DNA from: Mauremys mutica
Taxonomy: Eukaryota > Chordata > Testudines > Geoemydidae
Direction of reading: 5' to 3'
NCBI RefSeq assembly: GCF_020497125.1
Contig: NC_059082.1
Span: 62,388,948-62,452,947 of the forward strand
Length of the DNA stretch: 64,000 bases
This document shows, piece by piece, positions 1-10,825 of the stretch (its first letter is position 1; every line of letters starts with the position of its first letter). Made by a program: the position numbers and the translations under genes. The notes beneath the pieces were generated by a model. It had not been told where the DNA came from. It did no database searches and saw only the letters and a program-made list of their open reading frames with translations.

Positions 1-471
1 GAAGCCTGATCACTAATATGACCTATCCTTGTACTATTGGCAAATTAATAATTTGACTCATGCAGCCCTACTAAGTAGCAGCCACGGACTAATTTGCAAG
101 TACTGTCACTCCATCAGTGATTAATGCTGACACATGAGGAGAAGCACAAAGGGCTCTTTCAAGAATGGATCACATTAGCTGAATAAAGACATTTGGCTTT
201 TATTCTAAACACTATGTGCAGTGCATCAGTTTATTACATTTTTTTTAATTCAAAAGAATTACTCCAAGGAAGGACTGAATCTTTAATATCCCTATTTTTA
301 AAAAAAATATCCATTTCTATAGGGGAAGGAAGGAGAATCAGGGAGAGACTGCTAATGAAGTAGACTCTGTATAGCCTAGAACTATAGGTGGTTTTGAAAA
401 CTTGCTCTAAAACATAATTTTGCATCTAGTGTAGACAGTGTGATACCCTTAAAAACATAGGGCAAATACTT
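1..471. other. Non-coding stretch, nothing identified
   Basis: AT-rich unique-looking sequence. Open frames are short and low in complexity, and I recognise no repeat family, RNA gene or regulatory site in it. Confidence 0.5.
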
Positions 472-529
472 GGCCCATTGAAGTCAATGGCAAAATGCCC
501 ATCAACTTCAGTGGGGCCAGGATTTCACT
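472..529. repeat. Short palindromic MITE-like repeat
   Basis: The segment starts ggcccattgaagtcaatgg and ends cttcagtggggcc followed by aggatttcac, so its two halves are imperfect inverted copies. The same word family recurs in this window at about 2.7, 4.2, 9.6, 15.1, 18.3, 40.3, 50.4 and 54.5 kb. This is the pattern of an old, non-autonomous inverted-repeat element common in sauropsid genomes. The family name is not assigned. Confidence 0.6.
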
Positions 530-606
530 CTATCTTTAATTTAAAAAGAAATACTCTTTTGTTTCAGAATACTACAAAGTGCCTATACACAAGCTGTGAT
601 AAATGA

Positions 607-1500
607 AGTGTGTGTGCGTGTGGAGGGGAGGATTGTCCCCTTTTATGAACACCCAGCCAGCCAGTTAGCTGTAAACTCCGTCTTGATGTCTGTTCTCTGC
701 TTGCTTTACCTGTAAAGAGTTAACAAGCTCACAGGTAAAAGAAAAGGAGTGGACACCTGACCAAAGGAGCCAATGGGAAGGCTAGAACTTTTAAATTTGG
801 GGGGAAAAAATGTTCCCTTTTTCTGTTGTTCTCCGGAGAAGGAGACAAGGAGCAGCATGCTGTGTAAGGTTTGAACCAGGTATGAAAATTCATCTTCCAT
901 ACCTAGAAGAAATTATTTGGATAGGGAATGTTTAGTTAGACACAATCAGGTTTATTTTTTATTTTGGCTTGTGGATCTCCTCTGTGCTATCCCCTGATGT
1001 TTTTGTTTGCTTGTAACCTTTAAGTTGAACCCCAAAGAAAGCTAGTTTGGGTGCTTACTTTTTGGAATGGTTCCTTTAAAATCTAGCAAAAGCCTAAGTT
1101 CCAGATGTATTTTTTTTCCTTGTTGTTTTTAATAAAATTTACCTTTTTTAAGAACAGGATTGGATTTTTGGTGTCCTAAGAGGTTTGTGCATGTTGTTTG
1201 ATTAGCTGATGGCAGCTAATTTCCTTTGTTTTCTTTCTCAGCTCTTCCCCGGGTGGGGGGGGAGGGAGGGATGGAGGGCTTGAGGGTACCCCACAGGGAG
1301 GAATTCCCAAGTGTTCCTTCCTGGGTCCAAGGGTGGTTTTTATTTGGTTTTTTTAGTGCGCGTTTTTGGGTAGTGGCAGTGTTTACCAAGCCAAGGTCAG
1401 AGGAAAAATTGTAACCTTGGGAGTTTAATACAAGCCTGGAGTATTACTTTTTAGAATCCTTGCTGGCCCCTACATTCTGCACTCTGAGTGACAGGGTGGG
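607..1500 (+). repeat. LTR-like dispersed repeat
   Basis: I recognise this as a dispersed turtle repeat from its word order: a taacaagctcacaggtaa block near 720, a gaaccccaaagaaagctag block near 1027, taataaaatttacc near 1130 (a possible polyadenylation signal), then aagaacaggattgga, ctcttccccggg, and aaccttgggagtttaatac near 1413. That order and the single poly(A)-type signal suggest a solo LTR of an endogenous retrovirus or Gypsy element. Termini and a target duplication were not resolved, so the boundaries are approximate and the class is inference. Short open frames inside are not protein-like. Confidence 0.5.
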
Positions 1501-2688
1501 GATTCAGCTTTGACACAAGCTCTGAGCACCTCTTTAAAACTACAATCAAAACACACAGTTCAGTCAGCTCAGCACTTTTTCCAAGCAGCACCTCAATCAA
1601 ATTTAAGGACAATGTGAAAAACACTAGAAAAACAGCCCTCTATAAAATGGTTGGCTATTTAAATGATCAAATTAAACAAAACAGAGATTTAAGGCTCATT
1701 TGGTCTTAGGTTTCAAAACCCACATATGGGAACTTTGAATCTGGAAGGGTTCTTGATCTGGTTTATATGAAAAAGGAGTGTATATAGAAATCTTAGTCTC
1801 TTAATAAAGTTGATACGAAGTTAACCCTCCTCAGAAATCATTTACCTGGACTAGATTGCTCATCTTTTGGATGCCCAATATTGCTGAGAAATCAATCAAT
1901 AGAGAGCTTTACTGGACATGTAAAATGCCTAGTCTGAAATTAACAGTGATTTCCCTTGAATGTGGAAGTTAGCAGCCATGGATTCACCTGAACAGGATAA
2001 GAGCTGCATATGTGTCTTCTACTTTATGTGACCTTTCCCCAAATAGAGAGACACCCAGATAGGCAAACCACTGAAGTCAGTTACACTTCAAAGAAGAGTG
2101 GGATGGGAAATGCTTTTTTTTTTTTTTTAAATTGCCCATACTCAAGATCACAGAATAATGAGGAATAATTATCCAGAAACTAGAAAGGTCAAGAGCAACA
2201 ACAGCTTTTAGGAGACATAAAAGAAATTCTCTTTCAGCTAGAAATGCAGAAGCTGGATTACATCCAAGAGCAGGGACATCTGGACGAAGGAGAACAGACA
2301 TATGGATTGTTCTGAGCCAGAATGGGGCGCTGCCAGCAAAAGAAAAGTCCGTGTAAACCAGAAGGCAGCCTGAGGTGGAGGGGAGAAAGGAAAATGCTAG
2401 AACATAAGAACTGGTCTGTTGTAAGCTATTATGATAATATACCTTTTTCTTGTGTCATAGCTACAAAGCCGATGCCTTTTATTTTCTATGTGCTGCCCCT
2501 TCAAACTTCTCAACATTCTGTCCGTGCACTAAAGCCAAGGTCAGTTTGTGGCAGCCTGTTACAGAAGAGATACACGCACTGCTTACCCATGGGAGCCAGA
2601 GTTGTGTAGCTCTGTGCACCTTCACCATTCATTAACTTCAGAATTGGGCCTGTGGAAAGTTAAGGTGAGATTTTCAAAAACACTCAAT
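1501..2688. other. Non-coding stretch with a T-tract
   Basis: No gene or recognisable repeat apart from a 15-base T run at about 2114-2128. That run could be a poly(A) tail on the minus strand, but no retrocopy is visible beside it. Open frames here overlap one another and show no domain. Confidence 0.45.
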
Positions 2689-2779
2689 GGCCAAACTCTG
2701 CTGCCACTAAAGTCATTTTTTTTTACCATTATGGTAATGGTAGTTTGACCATCGACTTCAACAGGAGCAGAGTTAGGCC
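2689..2779. repeat. Palindromic MITE-like repeat
   Basis: The left arm begins ggccaaactctgctgcc and the right arm ends gagcagagttaggcc. These are inverted copies with one or two mismatches, and the middle is cactaaagtc / gacttcaacagg. It belongs to the same broad class of short inverted-repeat elements as the one at 472-529. Non-coding and old, judging from arm divergence. Confidence 0.6.
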
Positions 2780-2974
2780 ATTGCTTAACCGCCCACCTTT
2801 TAATATACTTGTGTTCTCTTCTCCCTGTTTTTACCTTACAGTAAGATAAAGTTCATCTTAGTCTGAAAAGGCCTGTTATGCTCTGTGTACTTAAACGCAG
2901 CAATGGTAACAGTACTATTAATACATCGGTTCTCCTTTCTGAGTTTCAGTCTTACTCTGAAAAGAAGTATTTTC

Positions 2975-3661
2975 CAGTGTTGTCAACCCTGATCACTCAA
3001 AAATCATGAGTGAGGCCCTTATAAGGTCAAGAGATTACTTTTAAAATCTCCTTACATGTAAAGTTATATATTCTGAGTTCTTTTGATTTACTTTCTGGTC
3101 TCAAACCATCAGGGCCGGCTCCAGGCACCAACATCCCAAGCAGGTGCTTAGGGCGGCAATCTGCAAGGGGCGGCAGTCCGTGTGTTTTTGCCCCCAAGCA
3201 GCACGTGAATTGCCGCCGCGGATGGCGGGAGCAGTCCGTGTGCCTTTAGGGCGGCAGGCACGTTTCTGCGGTGGCGGCAATTCGGCGGCAGCTTCTATGT
3301 TCAGCTGTCCCCTGTGGCACAGCTTCTGTCTTCCCGCTGAAGAGAGAAGCTGCCTCTGAATTGCCACTGCCGTGGAAACGCGCGGGCCACCCTAAGGACA
3401 CAGGGACTGCTCCCGCCGTCCGTGGCAGTTCGGCGCACTGCTTGGGGCGGCAAAAACAGTAGAGCCGACCCTGCAAATCATTATTAGTCACTATTTCCAG
3501 GTTATTTCCACAACCATGAGAGGTAGAAACACACTTTTTGTTTTAAGTGAAAGCTGAAGTTCTGTTGGATTCATGTAACTTCAGAGGTGTGGGCTGGGGC
3601 TTTCAAGAAAACACCAAATATCTCAAGACTTATGATAAAATCATGAGAGTTGGCAACACTG
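2975..3661. mobile_element. TIR DNA element split by a later hAT
   Basis: Left terminus cagtgttgtcaaccctgatc and right terminus tgagagttggcaacactg are inverted repeats of a 'cagtgttgccaactctcatga' consensus. The internal text (aaatcatgag, caccaaatatctcaagac) is also inverted. The element is interrupted by a younger hAT at 3110-3473. A 6-bp direct repeat, attttc, flanks the termini; this is shorter than the 8 bp expected of hAT, so the superfamily is uncertain. Related copies are at 36779-36956 and possibly 54018-54110. Confidence 0.7.
3110..3473. mobile_element. Non-autonomous hAT, CAGGGCCGGCT type
   Basis: Termini cagggccggct and agccgaccctg are inverted repeats with one mismatch. The flanks are caaaccat (3102-3109) and caaatcat (3474-3481), an 8-bp target duplication with one transition, diagnostic of hAT. 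The interior is GC-rich (gggcggcaa motifs at both ends) and carries no transposase. It lies inside the older 2975-3661 element, giving relative age. It shares its right end with 30384-30413 and its left end with 11071. Confidence 0.85.
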
Positions 3662-4198
3662 ATTTTCTTTCAAATTGTGAGCAAAACTTGCTCAGTCAGT
3701 GCTGATATGTAATAACTAAGCAGCTACAGCTAATTCTAGGCCTAAACTGCTTCCTTTCAGCTGTTTTGTTTAGTCTTCAGAGTCTTTTGTCAAAGGACTC
3801 TCTAACCAATCTGAGTATTAAGATAATAGTATGCATATAAGTTTTCATTATTTATTTAGGTCCCTATTAATAATTCAGGATTTATATGCATAAATAAAAC
3901 ATACATTAATTAGAAGTTTGGAATTAAGGTTTGTTTGGCTTCTTTAATATCCTCCTTTGACAGCAGTCCTATTTAGAAACCCTAGCACATAGATTCTTAA
4001 TTGTCTACCATGAATCATTCAGTGTGATATTTGGGAAAACACTTCAGTCCCTCTCTTTATCTCTGATAATAAGGACATGCTTTGAGATATCAGCAATAAA
4101 AGTTTAGCTATGCAGTACCTTAGCATGGGCAGAAAAAAAACAATTCAAGTTTTGGTGGAATGGGTTTTATGTGTGGAGATAGAATAAGAAACTAAAAA
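3662..4198. other. Non-coding stretch, nothing identified
   Basis: AT-rich sequence with no convincing open frame, repeat or RNA feature. Confidence 0.4.
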
Positions 4199-4281
4199 GT
4201 GAAATTCTGACCTCTTTGAAGTCATTTATTCATCAATGGAAGAGAGTTTTGTCATTGACTTCAATGGGGCCAGGATTTCAC
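4199..4281. repeat. Palindromic MITE-like repeat
   Basis: Begins gtgaaattctgacctc and ends ggggccaggatttcac, whose reverse complement gtgaaatcctggcc pairs with the left arm. The centre holds gtcattgacttcaatgggg. Same family as 472-529. No coding capacity. Confidence 0.65.
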
Positions 4282-4850
4282 CTTAAATCTTCAGATATAC
4301 CAGCTGTGCGGGACAAATTTCTGGCCACTGTTTTCACCCGAGTAACTTGCCCACTGACAAGAGGGAAACATCCTCTCCAAGTCTGAAAGACATAATACAT
4401 TTTTACTAAGTTAAATTACTGGCACATCCTGAATGGAGCCTTCCAAATTAAATTAGGTGTGTGGGTGTAGTTCGCCAATAGGATTAACATATAGCACATT
4501 GTTACAGTTATAACACTTATTAGGTTTGGGTTATGTTAAAAAAAGTTAGTTAAGAGGAATGGGTCTATCTGCTTCAGCACAGATTGACCCATCAATAATA
4601 ACAAGTTTATTAACACCATTATCATTAGGTGTCCTAAACCAAAGATTTCAATGCCTGTAAAAGTCTAGCTTTTCCCTTTTGTGCACTGAGAGGTTTCATG
4701 AGGAATTCTAGACTACATTGTCTGTGCATAATGATACAATGGGACCGTGTTAGGGGAGGAAGATTTTGCCCTAAATCTGCACCCACTGGATTTACTGTTT
4801 CAAATGTATCCCAGCAGAACGTAATGCCTTGGGGAAACAACGTTGACTAG

Positions 4851-5055
4851 AGCAGAGGGCTGGGCATCAGGAGACCTGGGCTCTATTCCCAGCTCTGCCA
4901 ATGGCTTGCTGGGTGACTTTGGGCAAGTCCCTTCTCTCTCCCGGTGCCTGTTTCCCCATTTGTAAAATGGAAACGATGATACTGAACTCTTTTGTCAAAT
5001 GCTTTGAGATCTGCGGATAAAAAATGCTATATAAAAATTAGATATTACAATTAAA
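4851..5055 (+). repeat. MIR/L3-like ancient SINE or LINE tail
   Basis: The word order is that of an amniote MIR/CORE or L3-type repeat: gagacctgggctctattcccagctctgcca, then gggtgactttgggcaagtccctt, cctgtttccccatttgtaaaatgg, and finally gctttgagatctgcggat with aaaatgctatataaaaatta. The last two blocks match the L3/CR1-like tail more than the mammalian MIR tail. Divergence is moderate, consistent with an old insertion. Exact subfamily not resolved. Confidence 0.8.
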
Positions 5056-5497
5056 ACAATCTCTGTTTGTTTACACCAAACACTGACTGTTATTATTTAT
5101 CTTATTGTAGCACCTAGATCTCCATGTACCTCACCTCTAGTCCTTCCATTTCTATACCCCGCTGTTGCCTTCCTAAGTGCTGCAGTACATCTCACGTAGT
5201 CACCATTGGCTCTGCATATCCTTCCGCTTCCTCTCTATCCATCTCCATCACCAATACATAACTTGGGCCACCTGGGTTCAGGTGTCACTGACACTTGTTG
5301 CCATTCTATCATTGCCTTTTTTGCCCCGATGGCTGCATATGTGTAGGCCTTTTCATTTTCTTCTAGCTTCCCTGATTATCACATCTGCTGGATTAGGAAC
5401 AGGTCGAGACATAAAGAGGCACACATTTCCTGTATTATACTCTCCCTCTGAGCTATGCTCTGTTCCTAAATGAGAGAGAAACGAAATTATGAGCCAT
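5056..5497. other. Non-coding stretch, nothing identified
   Basis: Pyrimidine-rich on the + strand (many cttcc/ctcc words). A 98-codon frame at 5177-5473 is rich in S, L and H and lacks recognisable domains; I do not call it a gene. Confidence 0.4.
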
Positions 5498-5590
5498 GCA
5501 TCCGATGAAGTGGGCTGTGGCCCACGAAAACTTATGCTCAAATAAATGTGTTAGTCTCTACGGTGCCACAAGTACTCCTGTTCTTTTTGC
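5498..5590 (+). repeat. Short interspersed repeat, 'cccacgaaaacttatgctcaaataaa' type
   Basis: The run gcatccgatgaagtgggctg, then tggcccacgaaaacttatgc, tcaaataaatgtgttagtct, ctacggtgccacaagtactc is a very common short repeat in turtle and crocodile sequence. A minus-strand copy lies at 22551-22650, which also includes the outer part (tgttagtctgtatcagc). Its origin (SINE versus DNA element) is not settled by this sequence, so no family name is given. Confidence 0.7.
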
Positions 5591-6482
5591 TCATATTAAA
5601 GTAAGTATAAAAATGTTTGTCACTTCAAGATTTAAATAATTTTTTTGTGAACACCGGTCTTGAGTAGAACCAAAGATCATTAAAAAAAAAAAACAGAAAT
5701 GGATTGAATTTGTCCATTAGAGATGTGTCAGTTAAATTAATAGTATCACCAAGAAAATGCTGTTACCCTCTTTGTAGACTTCCTTTTAAAAGGACACAGA
5801 AAGTTGATGTTCCTGTATCAGTAGCCAAGTCTGCATTGGGTCCACCAGTTACATGCTGATGTAGTTATATAGCTCTTAATACCTTAATGTAAATTTTTAA
5901 CGTTCATTAAATGTGAAGGAGAAAGAAAGTGAAACTTTTCTCAAGCATTATAGAAATTAATTTGCCAGGATTTTCATTGCCAAGGCAGTAAAGCATTGAA
6001 ATTAACTACTGCCTTGGTTACTACAGTGTATGTTCTTCCTAAATGCTAATTCAGTTAGGGCTACCTAAATTATCAGAAAATGTAAATTCTTGTATGGTTC
6101 ATTTTCTTTAGCTGCTTACTCCGATTACTAGTGGTGCCATTCTGCATGCTAAATATATTCAGACCCTAATAGGAAGCAGAGTCCTTGTATTCAGTATGCA
6201 GGATTATACAATATAATACAGAAGAAGAAGAATGTCAAAGGCATGGGAGTATCTTAACTCAGTATCTTAGCATTGTATCTTAACACTTACAAAGTCAATT
6301 CCCCCCAAAGCTTTAGCATTTAAGGGGGTTATGATTTAATTCTCTGCACCACTTTTTGGAGAGAAAAAAATTACAACTACGGTACCAGTTTTCAATGTGT
6401 ATTTATTCCTGGTGAGCAGCTTTTGTTTGAATGGTTGCTTCCAGAAGCCAAGGGACACTCAGTGGCTGTGGGTACAATAATC
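5591..6482. other. Non-coding stretch, nothing identified
   Basis: AT-rich. No open frame of interest, no RNA gene and no recognised repeat. Confidence 0.4.
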
Positions 6483-6875
6483 CAGAGGTTCTCAATCTTT
6501 TTCTTTCTGAGCCTCCCCTCTCCCTCCCTCTCCCCTTCCCCCCAACATGTTATAAAAACTCCATGGCCCACCTGTGCCACAATAACTGGTTTTCTGCATA
6601 TAAAAGCCAGGGCTGGTGTTAGACAGTAGCAAGCAGGGCAGTTGCCTGGGGCTCCATGCCACAGCCCCTCCCCGCCCCCCCAAAGCTACACTGCTCAGGC
6701 TTCAGCTTCAGCCCTGGGTGGTAGGGCTCAGGGACCTGGGCTTCAGCCCCATGCAGTGGGGCGCTGGCTTCTTACCCTGGACCCCAGCAAGTCTAATGCT
6801 GACTCTGCTTGGAGGCCCCCCTGAAACCTGCTTGAAGCTCCCAGGAGGGCCTGGACCCCAGGTTGAGAACCACTG
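6483..6875. mobile_element. Non-autonomous hAT, CAGAGGTTCTCAA type
   Basis: Left end cagaggttctcaatctttt and right end ggttgagaaccactg form terminal inverted repeats. The flanking 8 bp, caataatc at 6475-6482 and 6876-6883, are identical, so both ends are secure. The interior is a GC-rich non-coding filler (gcagttgcctggggctcc, cttcagccccatgcag). Open frames across it are compositional. A fragment of the same interior appears near 55299-55345. Confidence 0.88.
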
Positions 6876-6896
6876 CAATAATCTATTTTCCCTAAG

Positions 6897-7100
6897 GGCT
6901 TGGCTACATTATGGAAATTCACTCCAATAACATAGCTATGCAATCCCCAAACCGTAATGTGTATGGTTACCAACCAAATTAAGCTGTGACTATGTAAACC
7001 CCATTTGTGCTGATCTAGTACATCTGCCTTTAGGGGTTTCTCCAGTGTGACTTCATTTGTGTAATTACAACAATGCACATTTCCTTAATGTAGACAAGCC
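6897..7100. mobile_element. Palindromic DNA element (MITE)
   Basis: Left ggcttggctacatta and right taatgtagacaagcc are inverted repeats of about 15 bp with one mismatch. The internal sequence is AT-balanced and non-coding. The terminal words resemble the element at 46957-47231 (ggctatgtctacact). The target duplication is unclear; a short taa/tta flank is possible, which would fit a Harbinger-type element, but that is inference. Confidence 0.65.
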
Positions 7101-7511
7101 TTATTACCCTATGTCACTAGTACTGTCTCAGCTCCACTGCTGGTAACATCAGGGAGAGCTAAATTGTGGACAAGGGGCAAAGCAACCAACTTTTTAGCTA
7201 CTGCGTCTTCTCATCCTGCTCAGAGCAGTTTTAGACAAAGCGATAAACACATTAGTCGTTGCCAGCACTGTAGCTAGGACTCACTTTGTTCCTCTGAGTT
7301 GAACCAGTGGTTGCAAGGGTGGGAAGTTTAAAGGAAAAAAGTCCTAGGGCCAAATTCTCTGAGGGCATAATTCTATTGAAACCACTGGAGTTGCAAAAGC
7401 AGATAGTTTGTCACCTAGTGGATATGAAGCCTGGGAGAAGATTTCAAAGATGTTATGATCCACTCGGTAAGTACATTCCATTGCTACAGTTCTGACTGGT
7501 GTGACTGTATC
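7101..7511. other. Non-coding stretch, nothing identified
   Basis: No supported gene or repeat. The frame that reads through 7344-7679 crosses the boundary of the following hAT element and is not conserved in composition. Confidence 0.4.
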
Positions 7512-7519
7512 ATCTAGAG

Positions 7520-7742
7520 CAGTGGTGGGCAACCTGCGGCCTGTCAGGGTAATCCACTGGCGGCCAGCACATCCCTCCGGCCCACTGCAGCTCCCATTGG
7601 CTGGGAATGGCGAACCGCGGCCACTGGGAGCTGCGGGCAGCTGTGCCTGTGGACAGTCAATGAAAACACTGTCTCGCAACCCGCCAGTGGATTACCCTGA
7701 TGGGCTGTGTGCAGTCCACGGGCCACAGGGTGCCCACTACTG
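7520..7742. mobile_element. Non-autonomous hAT, CAGTGGTGGGCAACC type
   Basis: Ends cagtggtgggcaacctgcggcc and ggccacagggtgcccactactg are inverted repeats. The 8-bp flanks atctagag (7512-7519 and 7743-7750) are identical. The interior is an imperfect palindrome: cactggcggccagcacatcc, cagctcccattggctggg and gaaccgcggccactgggagc, with ccagtggattaccctga near the right end. These words recur in the hATs at 13866, 17794 and 63627. No transposase. Confidence 0.92.
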
Positions 7743-7750
7743 ATCTAGAG

Positions 7751-8934
7751 TATACCCATGTCACAGCCCATCACCCCTTCCCACATATGGTGGCTGTCAA
7801 GTTGACTAGGAGAAGTAGAAGCAACCATCAATCACCCTCTGCAGAGTTAAAAGAAAATGTTGCCTACCAGTTCACCAACAGTCCGGTTATTCAACAGTCA
7901 TATGCTGCTATTTATCACAGTACATTATAAATGGATACCTCAAGTTCTTAATCGCTTTTATTATGATGTTACTTAAACACAGAGCACTGCATAGTCCTAT
8001 CTCACCCTCCTGCCATTGGCATCCTCTGACCCCCACAAACTCTGAAGTGGAACAAAGCAGGTGGTATAAAGGTCTGTTGTAGATTCCGGTGCAGTGTGAA
8101 TCTCAGATATCTACCTGATGCAGCTTGACGTCTTCTGAATGTTGGACACAGCTCCAGAGCTCTGAGAAGAAACGTTTCACAGTACAATGTGCTCAGTCTT
8201 CCTTGGTCTTAGGACAGACATTATTTAATATGTGTGTCTCCCTTGATAGATAGTCATCATCAATCTTAGATTGATGTCACTGTCTCTAATAAATATTGCT
8301 CATCTACAGCTATTGGAGAAGTTTTACATTATACAACGTAAAAATAAAAACATTACATAATATCTGCATATAATGTATTCCCCAGCCTAGCTTTCAACAA
8401 TTATTACAAGAAATAAAGTTAAAGTACTATAAGAAACTATGGGGGAGGGAGTGGGGGGAACCAATGATCTCTCTCTGTAAGACAGAATATTTTGCTTTCT
8501 CCTTGGATGGCACTTCTTTCTGTCACTCTTTCTAATTAGAGCAAGAGAAACAACGAAAACAACATTCATGCATATTCAGTTGTTACTTATCCAGCTTTAT
8601 AAGCTATTTGAATGTATTGGGAGAAGGAGGAAGAGAGTGATAGCAAATAATTCAGGACCAGAGAGGCCAAAATACTGTGTGAAACATGTAGAGTAAATAA
8701 TTTGATACACATTATAGAGTGACTAGCTCTAACTCTGTGAATTCACACTAGGGGCTACTTCGGGAGATGGGATTCATTGTTTACAGGTAACATAAGAGGA
8801 ATGCAGAATTTCAACCCTGTATACCATCCCTATTAATATGTCAGACAAAGAGCATTAAAGGCTCTATGAATCCATGCTTTGAATGTAAAACTGCACTCAG
8901 AGCATGACCAGTGCCTCCAGAATACCAGGTGGGG
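7751..8934. other. Non-coding stretch, nothing identified
   Basis: Apparently unique AT-rich DNA with no domain-bearing open frame or recognised repeat. Confidence 0.4.
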
Positions 8935-9005
8935 TTCTATTTGGATTGTAAACTCTACAGAGAAGCGACTTTGTACATCACCTAGCACACTTTGCTTTCT
9001 TATTT
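8935..9005 (+). repeat. Ancient LINE-tail-like fragment
   Basis: The words attgtaaactctacagagaag, gactttgtacatcacctagcaca follow the order of the common amniote 'gattgtaagctctttgggg ... tgtacagcgcctagcaca' repeat (CR1/L3-related). Short and diverged, so low certainty. Confidence 0.45.
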
Positions 9006-9607
9006 ACCTTATTTACTTAAGTAAAAGTGTGCAATTATAACACTCCACAGTACCCTCATAGTTTGATCCAGTAACTACTGAAATCAATGAACAGTCAATT
9101 TTTCCCTATGGCTTCAATCCTTTCTCTCAGATTACTTAACCTCACATCCTCCTTCTTTAATCCAAGAGAGAGAAGATTTTAGCAAAGCTGCGTATACTAT
9201 TGCACTCCTTAGTGAACCAAAACAACCCAAGTAAAATATCCCCTCAGATGGTCCCATCTCAAATATCCTTTTTTGATTAAGACAAGACTTGGTCAATTTG
9301 GGTTCCTGCCACCACAATATTCAAACTTCAAGAGAAATTTCTGAAAACTAGACTTGTTCAAATATACAATCAAGTGCATTTGCTTTGGCCATGTTCCCAC
9401 TCCTTTGGGATTTGCTGCTGTGAACATGTAACTGATCCAGTTTTGAGGGAAGGAAACTTTAGTGTTGTATCTGTGACTATTCCCACAGACTGAATGTGAC
9501 ATTTTCACATGAAATAAGTTGCACCAGAAGTGCTATCACACTCAATCAAGGAAAAACAAACAAACAGTACTATTTATGACCAACAACAATCAGGCAACTC
9601 TCCTTAG
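9006..9607. other. Non-coding stretch, nothing identified
   Basis: No repeat or gene recognised. Minus-strand frames at 9132-9317 and 9293-9508 overlap and show no domain. Confidence 0.35.
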
Positions 9608-9884
9608 GTCAGATGCTCAGCTGGTATAAATCAGCATAGCTCTGCTGAAGTCAATGAAACTACACCAGGGTTTCTCAAACAGGGGTCGCCGCTTGTGTAG
9701 GGAAAGCATTGGCATTGGCCCGGTGCAGCGATCCGCGGCCAGTGGGAGCCACGATTGGCTGGACCTGCGGGCAGGGCAGGTAAACACACCGGCCCAGCCC
9801 GCCAGGGGCTTTCCCTGCACAAGCGGTGACCCCTGTTTGAGAAACCCTGAACTACACTGATGTATACCAGGTGAGGATCTGGCC
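9608..9884. mobile_element. Palindromic MITE interrupted by a hAT
   Basis: Left arm gatgctcagctggtataaatcagcatagc and right arm ctacactgatgtataccaggtgaggatctggcc are inverted copies of the common gctggtgtaaatcag / ctgatttacaccagc element. The element is broken in the middle by the hAT at 9666-9849, whose target duplication lies inside it. Similar arms occur at 18314-18386 and 40297-40345. Non-coding. Confidence 0.8.
9666..9849. mobile_element. Non-autonomous hAT, CAGGGTTTCTCAAAC type
   Basis: Perfect 15-bp terminal inverted repeats, cagggtttctcaaac and gtttgagaaaccctg, extended inward by aggggtc / gacccct. The 8-bp flanks aactacac (9658-9665 and 9850-9857) are identical. The interior has ccgcttgtgtagggaaag and its inverse ctttccctgcacaagcgg, and a core with gatccgcggccagtgggagc. 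The intact arms suggest it is among the younger insertions here. No coding capacity. Confidence 0.95.
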
Positions 9885-10639
9885 TTATAGTTAGAATGTT
9901 TCCATTTAATCCATATACTTTAAATAAATTGAAGTATTCGTTGTATGAATTTGATTCACAAATTCATTTGTGACCTGCTCATGGAAATGCTGCAAGCAGA
10001 AAATGAGTCAAAATTAATCAGATAAAATTTTCATTTCATTTTTCAGCTTACTGATAAAGTTTAGAAGAGAGATTTTTCTCAGAATTCCCATGAATAGTAA
10101 CTATTCAATGCAAACAGCTTCCTGTGGAGTTCTCAGATACTTTTATCACTTAAGCATCCAGCTCCTTTCCTACATTTTCCATTTGCTAGCAACACATGCA
10201 TAAGTATTACAAAATCCACATGGACTATTGCAATGCATTTGTAAGTCTTTGAACCTTATAGCCTTTTCAGATGAGAAGATGGGTATTTAATTTGTGTTCC
10301 TGCTTTTGAATTGATTTTTTTAAAGACACCCAAATTGTAATGGTTTCTATCGACTATTGCATCCCAAATCTAAAAGTCATTCTGCCTTTGAAAATGAATG
10401 ATCTTATCTTCCCACTTAAAGAAAATTTCCAAATAGTAATGATACCCTTTCTTAGCAAAATGGGAATGAATAACACGGAAAAAATCTTCGATCAAGTCCC
10501 CAGCTCACACCTGCTGTCATTGGTTCAAGACGACATAGGTCCTTAGAAACCGTTTATTAACACACTTTATTATTAGTAGTATTGCAATTCCTGAGCAACC
10601 ATTCTCTCTGTGAAGTGAGCTCATCAGCTCTAAAAAAAT
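9885..10639. other. Non-coding stretch, nothing identified
   Basis: AT-rich with no recognised repeat. The 68-codon frame at 10340-10546 has no domain and I do not call it. Confidence 0.4.
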
Positions 10640-10825
10640 TTTATACTGAAAACATTTTAAAAACCTTATTTATTTTACATACAACAATAGTTTGGTTATA
10701 TATTATAGACTTATGGAAAGAGACCTTCCAAAAATGTTAAAATGTATTACTGGCACCTGAAACCTTAAATCAGAGTGACTAAATGAAGACTCGGCACACC
10801 ACTTCTGAAAGGTTGCTGACCCCTG
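10640..10825. mobile_element. hAT right-end fragment, GGTTGCTGACCCCTG
   Basis: The segment ends gaaaggttgctgacccctg, a hAT terminus, preceded by gactcggcacaccacttct and aaatgtattactggcac, which I recognise as the subterminal part of a common turtle hAT MITE. No matching left terminus is visible, so it is truncated. The right flank atctagat matches the NTCTAGAN target seen at 7512 and 32227. Confidence 0.7.
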
